From the NCBI RefSeq assembly GCF_011742165.1, contig NZ_JAAQTO010000004.1, forward strand, positions 1 to 64,000: DNA of 64,000 nt. The letters are read 5' to 3'. The number at the start of each line of letters is the position of its first letter. Position 1 is the first letter of the stretch. Positions 18,693 to 27,489 of the stretch are shown here, piece by piece. Below the pieces are notes generated by a model. It saw only the letters and a program-made list of their open reading frames with translations, searched no databases and was not told the origin of the DNA. The stretch is from Billgrantia bachuensis. GTDB taxonomy: Bacteria > Pseudomonadota > Gammaproteobacteria > Pseudomonadales > Halomonadaceae. The position numbers and the translations under genes are program-made.

Positions 18693-19811
18693 TCACTCTT
18701 CCAGCCGTTCGGCAATCTCGGAGGGCTGAACCACGTCGCCGGTCTCGTTGCCCCAGGCGTTACGCGTAAAGGTGATGACTGCAGCCAGCTCGACGGGGTT
18801 GAGCGTGCTGCGGAACGCCGGCATGGCGCTACCGGAGACGCCGTTCAGGACGGTCTCGATGTGCCAGTCGGCATCTTCGATCAACTGCTCATTGCCGGCC
18901 AGAGCCGGGAAGGCGGGCGGCGAACCCTGCCCCTCTGGCTGGTGACAGGAGGCGCAGATGCTGCCGAAGACGCCTTCGCCACGCTCCATCAGCTCATCCA
19001 TCTCCCATTCGCGGTCGATGCCCATGGCCTCCTCGGCAGCCGCCTCCTTGCGCTCGGCCAGCCAGGTGTCGAACTCCTCCTCCTCGACGGCCTGCACGAC
19101 GATCGGCATGAAGCCGTGATCGACGCCGCAAAGCTCGGCACACTGGCCGCGGTAGATGCCCGGCTCCTCGATGCGGACCCAGTTTTCGTTGACGAAGCCG
19201 GGAATGCTGTCCTGCTTGACGGCCAGCTCGGGCACCCACCAGGCGTGCAGGACGTCATCGGAAGTGAACAGGAAGCGAACCTTGCGATTGATGGGGAGAA
19301 CGAGCGGCTCATCGACTTCGAGCAGGTAGTGCTCGCCGCGCTCCTCTTCCCCGTTGATCTGCGCCCTGGGCGTGGCCAGGTTCGAATTGAAGGAGACGTC
19401 CTCGCCAAGGTACTCGTAGCGCCAGCGCCACTGTTGCCCCGTGACCATCACGTCGAGATCGGCGTCGGAGGGATCGTAGATCTTCTGCAGCGTCGCGGTG
19501 GCCGGCACCGCCATACCGACCAGGATCAGCAGCGGAACCGCTGTCCAGATGATCTCTACGGTAGTGTTCTCATGGAAGTTGGCTGACTTGGCGCCCTTGG
19601 AATGGCGATAGCGGAACAGGGAATAGAACATCGCCCCGAACACGACTACACCAATGACCACACAGATCCAGAAAATGGTCATGTGCAAGCCATAGATTTC
19701 GCCACTGAGGCTCGAAACCCCAACGGGCATGTTCCAGCCGTTTGCCAGAGCCACCTGGCTCGAGCCAACAAGGATCAAGACCCCTGCCAGCCAGACGAGC
19801 AGAGTCCGCAT
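18693..19811 (-). CDS. ctaC: Cytochrome c oxidase subunit II with C-terminal cytochrome c domain
   Basis: The 372-residue protein has a signal peptide (residues 1-23), two transmembrane helices (about 45-65 and 88-108), and a cupredoxin domain. The CuA ligands are in HAWWVPELAVKQD and CAELCGVDHGFM (about 187-235). It then carries an extra class I cytochrome c domain with heme site CASCH near residue 284 and the axial methionine in SAMPAFR. Such fused domains accept electrons directly from soluble cytochrome c. It is first in the ctaC-ctaD-ctaG-ctaE operon. Confidence 0.96.
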   Translation of the reverse strand: MRTLLVWLAGVLILVGSSQVALANGWNMPVGVSSLSGEIYGLHMTIFWICVVIGVVVFGAMFYSLFRYRHSKGAKSANFHENTTVEIIWTAVPLLILVGMAVPATATLQKIYDPSDADLDVMVTGQQWRWRYEYLGEDVSFNSNLATPRAQINGEEERGEHYLLEVDEPLVLPINRKVRFLFTSDDVLHAWWVPELAVKQDSIPGFVNENWVRIEEPGIYRGQCAELCGVDHGFMPIVVQAVEEEEFDTWLAERKEAAAEEAMGIDREWEMDELMERGEGVFGSICASCHQPEGQGSPPAFPALAGNEQLIEDADWHIETVLNGVSGSAMPAFRSTLNPVELAAVITFTRNAWGNETGDVVQPSEIAERLEE

Positions 19812-19994
19812 CGACGCCTCCCGAAAACTTGTAGTTGTAGCGAACGGCTGCCCCGAGTGTCAGGGGTCGGGGGCTCTCATCCATGGAGAACATTAGCCGC
19901 TTCTTCATCGAGTATATAGAGATCTAATCTTGAAAGTCACTGCCTACGCCTAAGCCTTCTGGCTAACGCGCCAATCAACGCAGCGTCAGCCCGC

Positions 19995-20168
19995 TTAGCC
20001 TGCCGCAAGTACCGCTACCAACGCAATCACCCCCACCAGCACTGCTGCCAGCACGATACCCGTGACAATGAAGGCGATCGGGTTTCCTTCCTCGAAGTCC
20101 TTGAGCCGCTGCTGTTCTCGTTGCACTCCGAGGAAAGCGGCAAGTACGGACTTGATGACTTCCCACAT
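19995..20168 (-). CDS. DUF2970 family small membrane protein
   Basis: A 57-codon gene starts at the ATG at 20168, with a perfect AGGAGG nine bases upstream. The protein begins MWEVIKSVLAAFLGVQREQQ, continues with a charged stretch (RLKDFEEGNP) and ends in one transmembrane helix (about 32-55). This is the DUF2970 pattern: a short amphipathic N-terminus followed by a single helix. Its function is unknown. It stands alone 183 bases upstream of the oxidase operon. Confidence 0.85.
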   Translation of the reverse strand: MWEVIKSVLAAFLGVQREQQRLKDFEEGNPIAFIVTGIVLAAVLVGVIALVAVLAAG

Positions 20169-20402
20169 GCCAAAGTCCTCCTATCCAGGCCAGAGCCACA
20201 CGCCGAGGCACGAACCAGCTCGTATCTGCCAGCCCGCACAAGGGAAGCATGCCATGAACCAAGCGTAAAGAAACATGCCAGGAAAACGCAAAATGTTCAT
20301 AACGCAGCGCAGCAAAAAAACATGGATCAAGCCATGGCTGAGCTACACTCAGATGGATAACCCGCCCCCGTTCATCAGCGCTTTTCGCGACAGGAGTTCG
20401 AC

Positions 20403-20762
20403 ATGGCCAGCGCCAGCACCACGCCCTCTCGCCAGCTCCCGGCTCTCGGCCCTTCACAGCCGCTCGTGGAGTGGTGGGCTCAACAATGGGTACAGGGAAT
20501 CACCCCGATGACACGCATGCAGCTTGCCTGGATGGAGAGCCTGACCGACGTGATGCAGCAGGAAGCACGCTTCTTCGCTGCTCTCTCCGCCGCCGGGGAG
20601 CAGCTCGGCAAATGTTATGAAACCCACGGTACCGACCCGCAGAAAATGCAGGAGTGCTATGAGGAAATCGCCCGCGAGGTTGCCGACCAGCACATGCAGC
20701 GGCTCAAGCAAGTAACCACTCTACCGCAGGAATTCAGGCGTCGCATCTGGGAAGAACTCTGA
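20403..20762 (+). CDS. Small helical protein, weakly phasin-like
   Basis: The 119-residue protein is predicted to be almost all helix after a Pro/Ser-rich start. Its amphipathic stretches ([23 protein letters not shown], about 36-58) resemble polyhydroxyalkanoate granule-associated proteins, but no signature confirms that. It has GACAGGAG upstream of the ATG and a strong terminator after it. The gene stands alone, so context gives no further clue. The existence of the gene is well supported; the function is not. Confidence 0.7.
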   Translation: MASASTTPSRQLPALGPSQPLVEWWAQQWVQGITPMTRMQLAWMESLTDVMQQEARFFAALSAAGEQLGKCYETHGTDPQKMQECYEEIAREVADQHMQRLKQVTTLPQEFRRRIWEEL

Positions 20763-20810
20763 ACGAGACAATGGGACGCACAGCGCGAGCAAGAGGGACA
20801 GAGCGCAACG

Positions 20811-20850
20811 AAAAACCGCCACCCGGGCGAACCCGTCAGTGGCGGTTTTT
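20811..20850. terminator. Bidirectional Rho-independent terminator
   Basis: A 12-bp perfect stem (AAAAACCGCCAC / GTGGCGGTTTTT) has As on one side and Ts on the other, so it can terminate the plus-strand gene before it and the minus-strand tRNA-Pro after it. Confidence 0.9.
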
Positions 20851-20859
20851 CTGAATCAA

Positions 20860-20936
20860 TGGTCGGAGCGACAGGATTCGAACCTGCGACCTCTGCAACC
20901 CCATTGCAGCGCGCTACCAAGCTGCGCCACGCTCCG
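20860..20936 (-). tRNA. tRNA-Pro (anticodon GGG)
   Basis: Read on the minus strand, the 77-base cloverleaf has the acceptor stem CGGAGCG / CGCTCCG with discriminator A and encoded CCA. The D arm region is GGCGCAGCTTGGTAGCGC. The anticodon stem-loop is CTGCA-ATGGGGT-TGCAG with anticodon GGG, and the T arm contains GGTTCGAATCC. All conserved positions are present. A terminator lies just beyond the 3' end. Confidence 0.95.
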
Positions 20937-21226
20937 ACTTTTTTCGCATCGCTCATGCGCCACGAGAAGCAGCGAAGAGCGACGCTTCCAGGTTGACCGA
21001 CCGTGTCGGCGCCCCTGAGAACGAGGCGTATACTAGCGCGTTCGAGCCCAAATGGAAAGTCTCTTTTGTACTTTCCTTTCAGTTGGTTGCCCGTGCGCCA
21101 GGCCGCGCGGTGCGGATCGACGGCGGTACCGAGCCCTCGTCTGTGACCGGCGACTTCGCCCTTTCATGACGATCGACGCTATCTTCACCTCTGCAGGCAC
21201 AATCGCATCGCAGAGGGAGAAATCGC

Positions 21227-21979
21227 ATGTCACGCTTTTCACTGGATGGTCGGGTCGCCATGGTCACCGGTTGCAACAAGGGGCTCGGGCAAGGCATCGC
21301 CGTGGCCCTGGCCGAAGCCGGCGCCGACGTCGTCGGGGTCAACCGCCGTGCCGCCGACGAGACCCGTGGGCGCATCGAATCGCTGGGCCGTCGCTACGTG
21401 AATCTCGAGGTCCGGCTCGGCCATGATCGCGCCGAAGAGATCGTTGCCCAGGGCGTCGAAAGCCTGGGGCGCATCGATACACTCGTCAACAATGCGGGCA
21501 CCATCCGCCGCGCCCCGGCGCTGGAATTCACCGAGGCGGACTGGGACGAGGTAATGGAACTTAACCTCAAGGCCGCCTTCTTTCTCAGCCAGCAAGTGGC
21601 TCGTCACCTGATGGAGCGCAAGGCACCGGGACGCATCGTCAACATCGCATCGATGCTGTCGTTTCAGGGCGGCATTCGCGTGCCCTCCTACACCGCCAGC
21701 AAGAGCGGCATCCTCGGCCTGACACGCTTGCTGGCCAACGAGTGGGCCGCCCATGGCATCACGGTCAACGCCATCGCCCCCGGCTACATGGCCACCGACA
21801 ACACCCAGGCGCTACGCGAGGACGAGACGCGCAGCGCCGAGATTCTCGGTCGCATCCCCGCCGGTCGCTGGGGAACGCCTGACGACCTTGCCGGTGCCGC
21901 AATCTTCCTTTGCTCCGATGCCGCCGGTTACGTCAACGGCCATGCCCTTGCGGTGGATGGCGGCTGGCTTGCGCGCTGA
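21227..21979 (+). CDS. kduD: 2-dehydro-3-deoxy-D-gluconate 5-dehydrogenase (KduD-like SDR)
   Basis: The 250-residue short-chain dehydrogenase has the NAD-binding motif TGCNKGLGQGI (about 15-25), the NNAG motif, and the catalytic YTASK. The KduD-specific segments NIASMLSFQGGIRVPSYTASKSG and APGYMATDNTQALR are also present. KduD interconverts 2,5-diketo-3-deoxygluconate and 2-keto-3-deoxygluconate in uronate breakdown. It has its own ribosome site (GAGGGAG) and is separated by 143 bases from the next operon, so it may be transcribed alone. The assignment is by sequence pattern; paralogues with other substrates exist. Confidence 0.8.
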   Translation: MSRFSLDGRVAMVTGCNKGLGQGIAVALAEAGADVVGVNRRAADETRGRIESLGRRYVNLEVRLGHDRAEEIVAQGVESLGRIDTLVNNAGTIRRAPALEFTEADWDEVMELNLKAAFFLSQQVARHLMERKAPGRIVNIASMLSFQGGIRVPSYTASKSGILGLTRLLANEWAAHGITVNAIAPGYMATDNTQALREDETRSAEILGRIPAGRWGTPDDLAGAAIFLCSDAAGYVNGHALAVDGGWLAR

Positions 21980-22047
21980 CTAACGCTTCGTCGGCGTTGA
22001 GTTGCATTTCCTCCGGACTGGGCCATAATCGGGATAAACGTCAGGCT

Positions 22048-22064
22048 AGTATCCTGTCATACCA
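22048..22064. promoter_or_regulatory. Putative FadR-type operator, site 1 of 3
   Basis: AGTATCCTGTCATACCA lies 58 bases upstream of the SDR start codon at 22123. It shares TGTCATACCA with a site before the first TRAP operon (30551-30567) and TGTCATAC with a site between the two divergent sugar-acid operons (33715-33731). The FadR-type regulator at 25597-26313 is the likely binder; this is an inference. Confidence 0.6.
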
Positions 22065-22122
22065 TCTGACTCAGGCTCCGCCCCGAAACCACGCCGCTCT
22101 ATAACCACAATGAGGAACCGCC

Positions 22123-22872
22123 ATGCGACTGCGCGACAAGACGGCGCTGATCACTGCCGCGGGGCAAGGAATCGGGCGTGCGACCGCCCTGCGCTTCGCC
22201 GCCGAGGGAGCCCATGTCATCGCCACCGACATCGATGCGGACAAGCTTGGCGATCTGTCGCCCAGCGAGGGCATCGAGATCCGAGGTCTCGACGTACTGG
22301 ACTCGCAGGCCGTCGAAGCCCTCGCCGGCGAGCTGCCTCCCGTGAACGTGCTGTTCAATTGCGCCGGCTTCGTGGCCAGCGGCTCGCTGCTCGAGGGCAG
22401 CGATAGTGATTGGGAGTTGTCGCTGGCCTTGAACGTAACCGCCATGATGCGCATGACCCGCGCCCTGCTGCCGAGCATGATCGAGCATGGCGGCGGCAGC
22501 ATCATCAACATGGCCTCGGTGGCCTCCAGCCTCAAGGGCGTGCCCAATCGCTGCGCCTATGGCACCACCAAGGCTGCAGTGATCGGCCTGACCAAGTCGA
22601 TCGCCGCCGATTACATCGGCCAGGGCATACGTTGCAACGCCATCTGCCCCGGCACCGTGGACTCCCCCTCGCTGCGCCAGCGCATTCGCGACCAGGCCCA
22701 ACGGCAAGGGCGAAGCGAGGCCGAAGTGCGCGCCGAATTTCTTGCTCGCCAGCCGCTGGGGCGGCTTGGCACGGCGGAGGAGATCGCCGCCCTGGCCACT
22801 TATCTCGCCGCTGACGAATCCGCTTATACCACCGGCACCGCCCAGATCATCGACGGCGGCTGGTTGATCTGA
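22123..22872 (+). CDS. SDR oxidoreductase, probable 2-keto-3-deoxy-L-fuconate/rhamnonate dehydrogenase
   Basis: The 249-residue short-chain dehydrogenase has TAAGQGIGRAT (residues 11-21), CAYGTTKAA (catalytic Tyr and Lys near 145-149) and the DGGWL ending. It resembles the DHRS6/L-KDF dehydrogenase branch. In the non-phosphorylative L-fucose and L-rhamnose routes this enzyme oxidises the 2-keto-3-deoxy acid to a 2,4-diketo acid. The next gene encodes the matching fumarylacetoacetate-hydrolase family enzyme, and an L-fuconate dehydratase lies at 33.8 kb, which supports this reading. It is first in a three-gene operon. Confidence 0.75.
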   Translation: MRLRDKTALITAAGQGIGRATALRFAAEGAHVIATDIDADKLGDLSPSEGIEIRGLDVLDSQAVEALAGELPPVNVLFNCAGFVASGSLLEGSDSDWELSLALNVTAMMRMTRALLPSMIEHGGGSIINMASVASSLKGVPNRCAYGTTKAAVIGLTKSIAADYIGQGIRCNAICPGTVDSPSLRQRIRDQAQRQGRSEAEVRAEFLARQPLGRLGTAEEIAALATYLAADESAYTTGTAQIIDGGWLI

Positions 22873-22909
22873 CCCCCGAGCCGATCTGAATCCCGAGAGA
22901 GGAGACGAC

Positions 22910-23770
22910 ATGAAACTGCTGCGCTTCGGTCCCAAGGGCCATGAAAAACCCGGCCTGCTCGACACCGATGGTGTGATCCGCGATCTGTCCGCCCATATCG
23001 ACGATCTCGACGGTCAGCGTCTGGGGCGAAGCAGCCTGACCCGGCTCGCGGAGCTGGATCCCTCCCGCCTGCCCGAGGTAGCCGCCGATACCCGGCTCGG
23101 TCCTTGCGTGGGCCGAGTGAGCAAGTTCATCTGCATCGGCCTCAACTACTCCGACCACGCCGCCGAGACCGGCGCCGAGGTGCCGCCCGAACCGGTAGTC
23201 TTCAACAAGTGGACCAGCGCCATCTGCGGGCCCGACGACGACGTCATCATCCCCCGCGGTTCCAGCAAGACCGACTGGGAAGTCGAGCTCGGGGTGGTCA
23301 TCGGCAAGCAGGCGCGCTACGTAGCCGAAGCCGACGCCATGGAGCACGTGGCCGGCTACTGCGTGGTCAACGACGTCTCCGAGCGGGAGTTTCAGCTCGA
23401 GCGCAGCGGCACCTGGGACAAGGGCAAGGGCTGCGATACCTTCGGCCCGCTGGGCCCCTGGCTGGTGACACCGGACGAGATCGACGACCCGCATGAGCTC
23501 GACCTGTGGCTGGAGGTGGATGGCCACCGCTACCAGAACGGCAACACGCGTACCATGGTCTACCGAATCCCCTTTCTGATCAGCTACCTGAGCCGGTTCA
23601 TGACGCTCACGCCCGGCGACGTCATCTCCACCGGCACCCCACCGGGAGTCGGCATGGGCCAGAAGCCGCCGGTCTACCTGCGGCCCGGTCAGCGGATGCG
23701 CCTGGGCATCGAAGGGTTGGGCACCCAGACCCAGGGCGTAATCGCCGAACCCGCGGGCAACGACGCCTAG
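22910..23770 (+). CDS. Fumarylacetoacetate hydrolase family protein, probable 2,4-diketo-3-deoxy-L-fuconate/rhamnonate hydrolase
   Basis: The protein has 286 residues and the FAH fold. It carries the metal-binding glutamates of WEVELGVVIGK (about 123-133), the N-terminal FICIGLNYSDHAAE, and the C-terminal GDVISTGTPPGVGMG. Enzymes of this branch cleave 2,4-diketo-3-deoxy sugar acids to pyruvate and lactate. It follows the SDR by 37 bases with GAGAGGAG ahead of its ATG. The pairing with the SDR is the main basis for the substrate. Ureidoglycolate lyase is an alternative name often given to this family. Confidence 0.78.
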   Translation: MKLLRFGPKGHEKPGLLDTDGVIRDLSAHIDDLDGQRLGRSSLTRLAELDPSRLPEVAADTRLGPCVGRVSKFICIGLNYSDHAAETGAEVPPEPVVFNKWTSAICGPDDDVIIPRGSSKTDWEVELGVVIGKQARYVAEADAMEHVAGYCVVNDVSEREFQLERSGTWDKGKGCDTFGPLGPWLVTPDEIDDPHELDLWLEVDGHRYQNGNTRTMVYRIPFLISYLSRFMTLTPGDVISTGTPPGVGMGQKPPVYLRPGQRMRLGIEGLGTQTQGVIAEPAGNDA

Positions 23771-23795
23771 CGCCCTGTACTTGGAGCCTCAGCCC

Positions 23796-25436
23796 ATGAG
23801 CGAAACCATTGCCAGCGACAGCGGCCAACTCGATAGCCTGCGCGTTCACGCCGCAGACAACGTACGCGTGGCGCTGAAGGACCTGCCGGCACGCACCAGG
23901 GTAGAGGACGGCGGCCGTGAACTGCAGCTGCTGGAACCGATCCGCCACAAGCACAAGTTCAGTCTTGACGACCTGGCCCCTGGCGACGCCGTGATCATGT
24001 ACGGCGTGACCGTGGGTCGCGCGACTCGCCCCATTCCGGCAGGCACGGCCATCACCGTCGACAACACCGAACACAGCACCGCCACTACCATGCCCCAGGC
24101 GAAACGCGGCGAGTGGCGGGCACCGGACGTGTCGACCTTTGCCGGTACCACCTTCGACGGCTATCACCGCCCCGACGGCAAGGTCGGCACGGCCAACGTC
24201 TGGCTGGTGGTACCGTTGGTGTTCTGCGAAAACCGCAACATCGAGGTGTTGCGCCAGTGCGTTGCCGATGCGCTGGGTGAAGACCCCTTTCGCGACTACA
24301 AGCGCATGGCGCGAACGCTACTGCATGGCGACAGCACCACCGAGCCGGACACACCGGCGCGCGAGCGGCTTTTCCCCAACGTCGACGGTGTGCGCTTTCT
24401 CACCCATACCCTCGGCTGCGGCGGTACCGACGACGACGCCCGGGCATTGTGCCAGTTGCTGGCAGGCTACATCTGTCACCCCAACGTGGCCGGAGCCACC
24501 GTGCTCAGCCTGGGCTGCCAGAAAGCCCAGATCGAGATGCTGAAAGCCGCCGTGACCGAGCGCGACCCGCGTGGACTGCGTCCCGTTCACTACCTGGAGC
24601 AACAGACCAGCACCAGTGAGGAAGCGCTGATCCGTGAAGCCTTGATGACCATTTTCGACGGCCTGGCTGAGGCCAATCGCGTCGAGCGCGCTCCTGCCCC
24701 GCTCGCGGCTCTCTCGCTAGGGGTCGAGTGCGGCGGCTCCGACGGTTTCTCGGGGCTTTCGGCCAATCCGCTGGTGGGCGCCGTGGTCGATCGCCTGGTA
24801 GCGCTGGGAGGCAGCGGCATTCTCAGTGAGTTTCCCGAACTGTGCGGCGTCGAGCACGAACTGATCGCCCGCTGCCGGGACGACGCCGTGGCCGAGCGCT
24901 TCCAGGCGCTGATGGAGGCCTACCAGCAACACGCCGCCCGGGTGGGCGCCGATTTCTCAATGAACCCCTCGCCGGGCAACGTTCGCGACGGCCTGATCAC
25001 CGATGCCATGAAATCGGCCGGTGCGGCCAAGAAAGGCGGCGACAGCCCCGTGGTGGATGTACTCGACTACACCGAACCGCAGACCCGGGCGGGACTCAAC
25101 CTGCTCTGCACCCCGGGCAACGACGTGGAGTCCACCACTGCCCTGGCCGGCTCGGGCGCCAACTTGATCCTCTTCACCACCGGCCTGGGTACGCCTACCG
25201 GCAACCCGGTTACCCCGGTTCTGAAGATCTCCAGCAATAGTGAGTTGGCCAGCCGCATGGGCGACGTCATCGACTTCGATGCCGGGCCGATCATTCGCGG
25301 GGAAGCGAGCATCGCCGAGCTGGCCGACGAACTCCTGCAGCGCTGTATCGACACCGCCTCCGGCCGCTACCGCCCACACGCAGTGCGTCTGGCGCAGTAT
25401 GACTTCATCCCTTGGAAGCGCGGCGTCTCTTTATAG
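23796..25436 (+). CDS. uxaA: Altronate dehydratase family protein (UxaA-like)
   Basis: The 546-residue protein has an N-terminal SAF domain (about 15-110) and a C-terminal dehydratase domain with conserved cysteines (HTLGCGGTDDD, LSLGCQKAQIE, GVECGGSDGFSG). These define the UxaA/GarD enzymes that dehydrate D-altronate or D-galactarate. The start is the ATG at 23796; an upstream in-frame TTG is unlikely. The protein is longer than E. coli UxaA (495). It closes the SDR-FAH operon, so it may supply a 2-keto-3-deoxy acid to KduD or act on a related sugar acid. Confidence 0.82.
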   Translation: MSETIASDSGQLDSLRVHAADNVRVALKDLPARTRVEDGGRELQLLEPIRHKHKFSLDDLAPGDAVIMYGVTVGRATRPIPAGTAITVDNTEHSTATTMPQAKRGEWRAPDVSTFAGTTFDGYHRPDGKVGTANVWLVVPLVFCENRNIEVLRQCVADALGEDPFRDYKRMARTLLHGDSTTEPDTPARERLFPNVDGVRFLTHTLGCGGTDDDARALCQLLAGYICHPNVAGATVLSLGCQKAQIEMLKAAVTERDPRGLRPVHYLEQQTSTSEEALIREALMTIFDGLAEANRVERAPAPLAALSLGVECGGSDGFSGLSANPLVGAVVDRLVALGGSGILSEFPELCGVEHELIARCRDDAVAERFQALMEAYQQHAARVGADFSMNPSPGNVRDGLITDAMKSAGAAKKGGDSPVVDVLDYTEPQTRAGLNLLCTPGNDVESTTALAGSGANLILFTTGLGTPTGNPVTPVLKISSNSELASRMGDVIDFDAGPIIRGEASIAELADELLQRCIDTASGRYRPHAVRLAQYDFIPWKRGVSL

Positions 25437-25477
25437 GGCGGAATTGAATGATGAAAGCGGAGTTTGGAAGCGCTGAG

Positions 25478-25595
25478 CAAATTGGCGAGCGAGATGAAGC
25501 GCAAGGCGCACGGAGCACAGGAACCGGAGCATATGGGGTATATGTGAGGATTCCGAGCACCGCGCAACGCAGCGATTCGCTCGCGCAGACATTTG
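25478..25595. repeat. 118-bp imperfect palindrome between convergent genes
   Basis: The element is bounded by CAAAT and ATTTG. It has arms of about 50 bases that pair imperfectly (left GCGAGCGAGATGAAGCGC, right complement GCGAGCGAATCGCTGCG) around the centre CATATGGGGTATATG. It lies between uxaA and the convergent regulator gene. It looks like a REP or MITE-like unit, and its transcript would form one long hairpin. No second copy was seen in this window. Confidence 0.6.
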
Positions 25596-25596
25596 T

Positions 25597-26313
25597 TTAT
25601 TCCGAAAGGCGCTTCTTGAGCTGCATATAGGTCCCGTAATGCCGATCGAGGTGCCGCCGCATGGCCGCCTCGGCGGCATCGGGGTCGCGCGATTCGATCG
25701 CTTCGACGATTTCGATATGGGCGGAAAGCGCCGCCTTGTCCTCGTCCTTCTGCTGCAATACCAGGGCGCGACGGTCATCGAGCCACTCCGAAAGCGCTAC
25801 GTGAATGGCATCGAAGATGGGGTTTCGGCCGATGCTCGCCAGCACGCCGTGGAAGTCGTTGTCGGAGCGCTTGAAGCGCGCCTCGTCGCCGACGGCATCG
25901 CGGTTGTCCGTCAAGGCGTCACGCAGGCGCTGAAGATCCTCGTCGCTGGCATGGCGAGCCGCGTAGCGCGCCAGCGAGATCTCGAACATCGCCCGCGCTT
26001 CCTGGAAGTACTGCTGCCCATCCGGCTTGGACAGCAACTGTCGGGTGACGCCGGATAGACGCGCCATGACCGACTCTGCCGTGGGGCGAATCACCCGGGC
26101 GCGCGTACCGCTGTTGATGGCGATCAGGCCGAGCTGCTGCAGGTAGAACAGCGCTTCGCGAACCGCGGGGCGACCGACGCCGAACTGCTCCATCAGCTCA
26201 CGCTCCGAGGGCAGTTGGTCATTCTCCTTCAAGCGACCCTCGAGGATCTCCGCCTCGAGCTGTTCGGCCACTTGCTCGGACAGCGTCTTGCGCTCCACCT
26301 TGTATCGACTCAT
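25597..26313 (-). CDS. FadR-subfamily GntR transcriptional regulator
   Basis: The 238-residue regulator starts at the ATG at 26313 behind AGGAG. It has an N-terminal winged helix-turn-helix (about 8-75, with QLPSERELMEQFGVGRPAVREAL) and a C-terminal all-helical FCD ligand domain (about 95-225). The Asp/His metal-ligand residues are around NDFHGVL and ALSAHIEIVEAI. FCD regulators respond to small organic or sugar acids. Three similar 17-bp sites in this window, ahead of the SDR-FAH-uxaA, TRAP and fuconate/dtnK operons, are its likely targets. It converges on uxaA. Confidence 0.88.
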   Translation of the reverse strand: MSRYKVERKTLSEQVAEQLEAEILEGRLKENDQLPSERELMEQFGVGRPAVREALFYLQQLGLIAINSGTRARVIRPTAESVMARLSGVTRQLLSKPDGQQYFQEARAMFEISLARYAARHASDEDLQRLRDALTDNRDAVGDEARFKRSDNDFHGVLASIGRNPIFDAIHVALSEWLDDRRALVLQQKDEDKAALSAHIEIVEAIESRDPDAAEAAMRRHLDRHYGTYMQLKKRLSE

Positions 26314-26409
26314 GCAATGCAACTCCTGGCCAGCCAACCCGCGCCCTGTAGGGGCCGGCCCATATGATACTGCATCCTCGCCCCGCGCTGCGGCACTATG
26401 TCACCGGCA

Positions 26410-27480
26410 CTATGTCAACGCCGGTATCGCCAACTCCTCGGCCAGCTCGGCATAGGCCACCACATTGGCCGAGTCGAGCGGAATGCCTTCGGCATCGCGA
26501 CGCGCCTGACAGCGCCACTCCCGATCGCCGGGCGCTAGCACCTCCCGGCCCTCCAGGGCGGGCTGCGCACGCAGATCCTTCAGGTACGCCAGCATGCCGC
26601 GATCGAAGACGCCCCGCTCGACGAACGCATCGGGGCACATGACCAGGAAGAAATGCCCGACGCCACGCGGCGTGCTCATGTCGTCGCCGCTCATCGGCAG
26701 CATGCGAAAGCCGTGGATCATGCCCGTCAAGGTCGCGCTGAGCACCTCCGCCATACCGGCGAGCCCCGCCCCCTTGAAACCGAAGTCGGCGCCTCCCAGC
26801 GGCAACAACGAAACGGCCTGCGAGGCATCGGTGGTCAGGTTCCCCTGGCGGTCGACGACCACGTCGGGCGGTAGCTCACGCTCAATGGCGGCATATTGCT
26901 TGACCCGATTCCAGGGAATCGAACTTGTCGCCATGTCGAGCAGATAGGGCGGCTGATCGGGCACCGGTGCGGCGAAGGCGATGGGATTGGTGCCATGGAA
27001 CGGCCCTTGCCCGTGATGCAGGCTGACCAAGGCATCGGCGTTGCAGGTCGACAACCCGATGTAGCCTCGTTGGGCTGCCTCCAGCGCGTAGCAACCGGCC
27101 GCTCCGAAATGGGAGGAGTGCCCCACCGCCACCGCGCCGATGCCGATCTCCTCGGCCATGGCAATGGCGTGCTCGATGGCGGTGTAGCCGGCCAAGTGGC
27201 CGAAACCGTCGTCGGCATCGAGATAGCCGGTCCCCGGCAGGCGTCGGGTGAAGCGCATGGCGGGACGCGGGTTGATGCGCCCGCCCTGCACCGCACGGAC
27301 GTAGTGCGGCAGCAGGCGCAGCCCATGGCTGTCGGTCCCCATGCGCGAGGCGGTGACCAGAGCCCGGGCAACCGCGTTACGTGAGGCCTCGTCGACCTCG
27401 CAGCGGGCCAGGGCGCGCTGCATGAAAGTCTGCAGATCGGCGCCCGCCACGCATGCGGCGGGCTCGTCGGATCGGGACAT
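26410..27480 (-). CDS. Ldh family (malate/L-lactate/sugar acid) NAD(P) oxidoreductase
   Basis: The 356-residue enzyme belongs to the Ldh2/malate dehydrogenase fold (YiaK, AllD, ComC). It carries the nucleotide-binding region AVGHSSHFGAAGCYALEAA (about 124-142), with the catalytic His, and the substrate segments SRMGTDSHGLRLLPHYV and GTNPIAFAAPV. Family members reduce or oxidise 2-oxo acids such as 2,3-diketogulonate or ureidoglycolate. It is the last gene of the first TRAP operon, 9 bases after the large permease, so it probably acts on the imported acid. Confidence 0.85.
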   Translation of the reverse strand: MSRSDEPAACVAGADLQTFMQRALARCEVDEASRNAVARALVTASRMGTDSHGLRLLPHYVRAVQGGRINPRPAMRFTRRLPGTGYLDADDGFGHLAGYTAIEHAIAMAEEIGIGAVAVGHSSHFGAAGCYALEAAQRGYIGLSTCNADALVSLHHGQGPFHGTNPIAFAAPVPDQPPYLLDMATSSIPWNRVKQYAAIERELPPDVVVDRQGNLTTDASQAVSLLPLGGADFGFKGAGLAGMAEVLSATLTGMIHGFRMLPMSGDDMSTPRGVGHFFLVMCPDAFVERGVFDRGMLAYLKDLRAQPALEGREVLAPGDREWRCQARRDAEGIPLDSANVVAYAELAEELAIPALT

Positions 27481-27489
27481 CTACACTCC

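Noticed and set aside
19975-20457. 160-codon minus-strand frame upstream of the oxidase operon
   Set aside because: It overlaps the DUF2970 gene in another frame and the plus-strand gene at 20403. It has no ribosome site and mixed composition.
20860-21227. tRNA-Pro as the attachment site of a catabolic island
   Set aside because: The sugar-acid region begins next to the 5' side of the tRNA, whereas integrative elements usually enter at the 3' end. No integrase and no repeat of the tRNA 3' end was seen.
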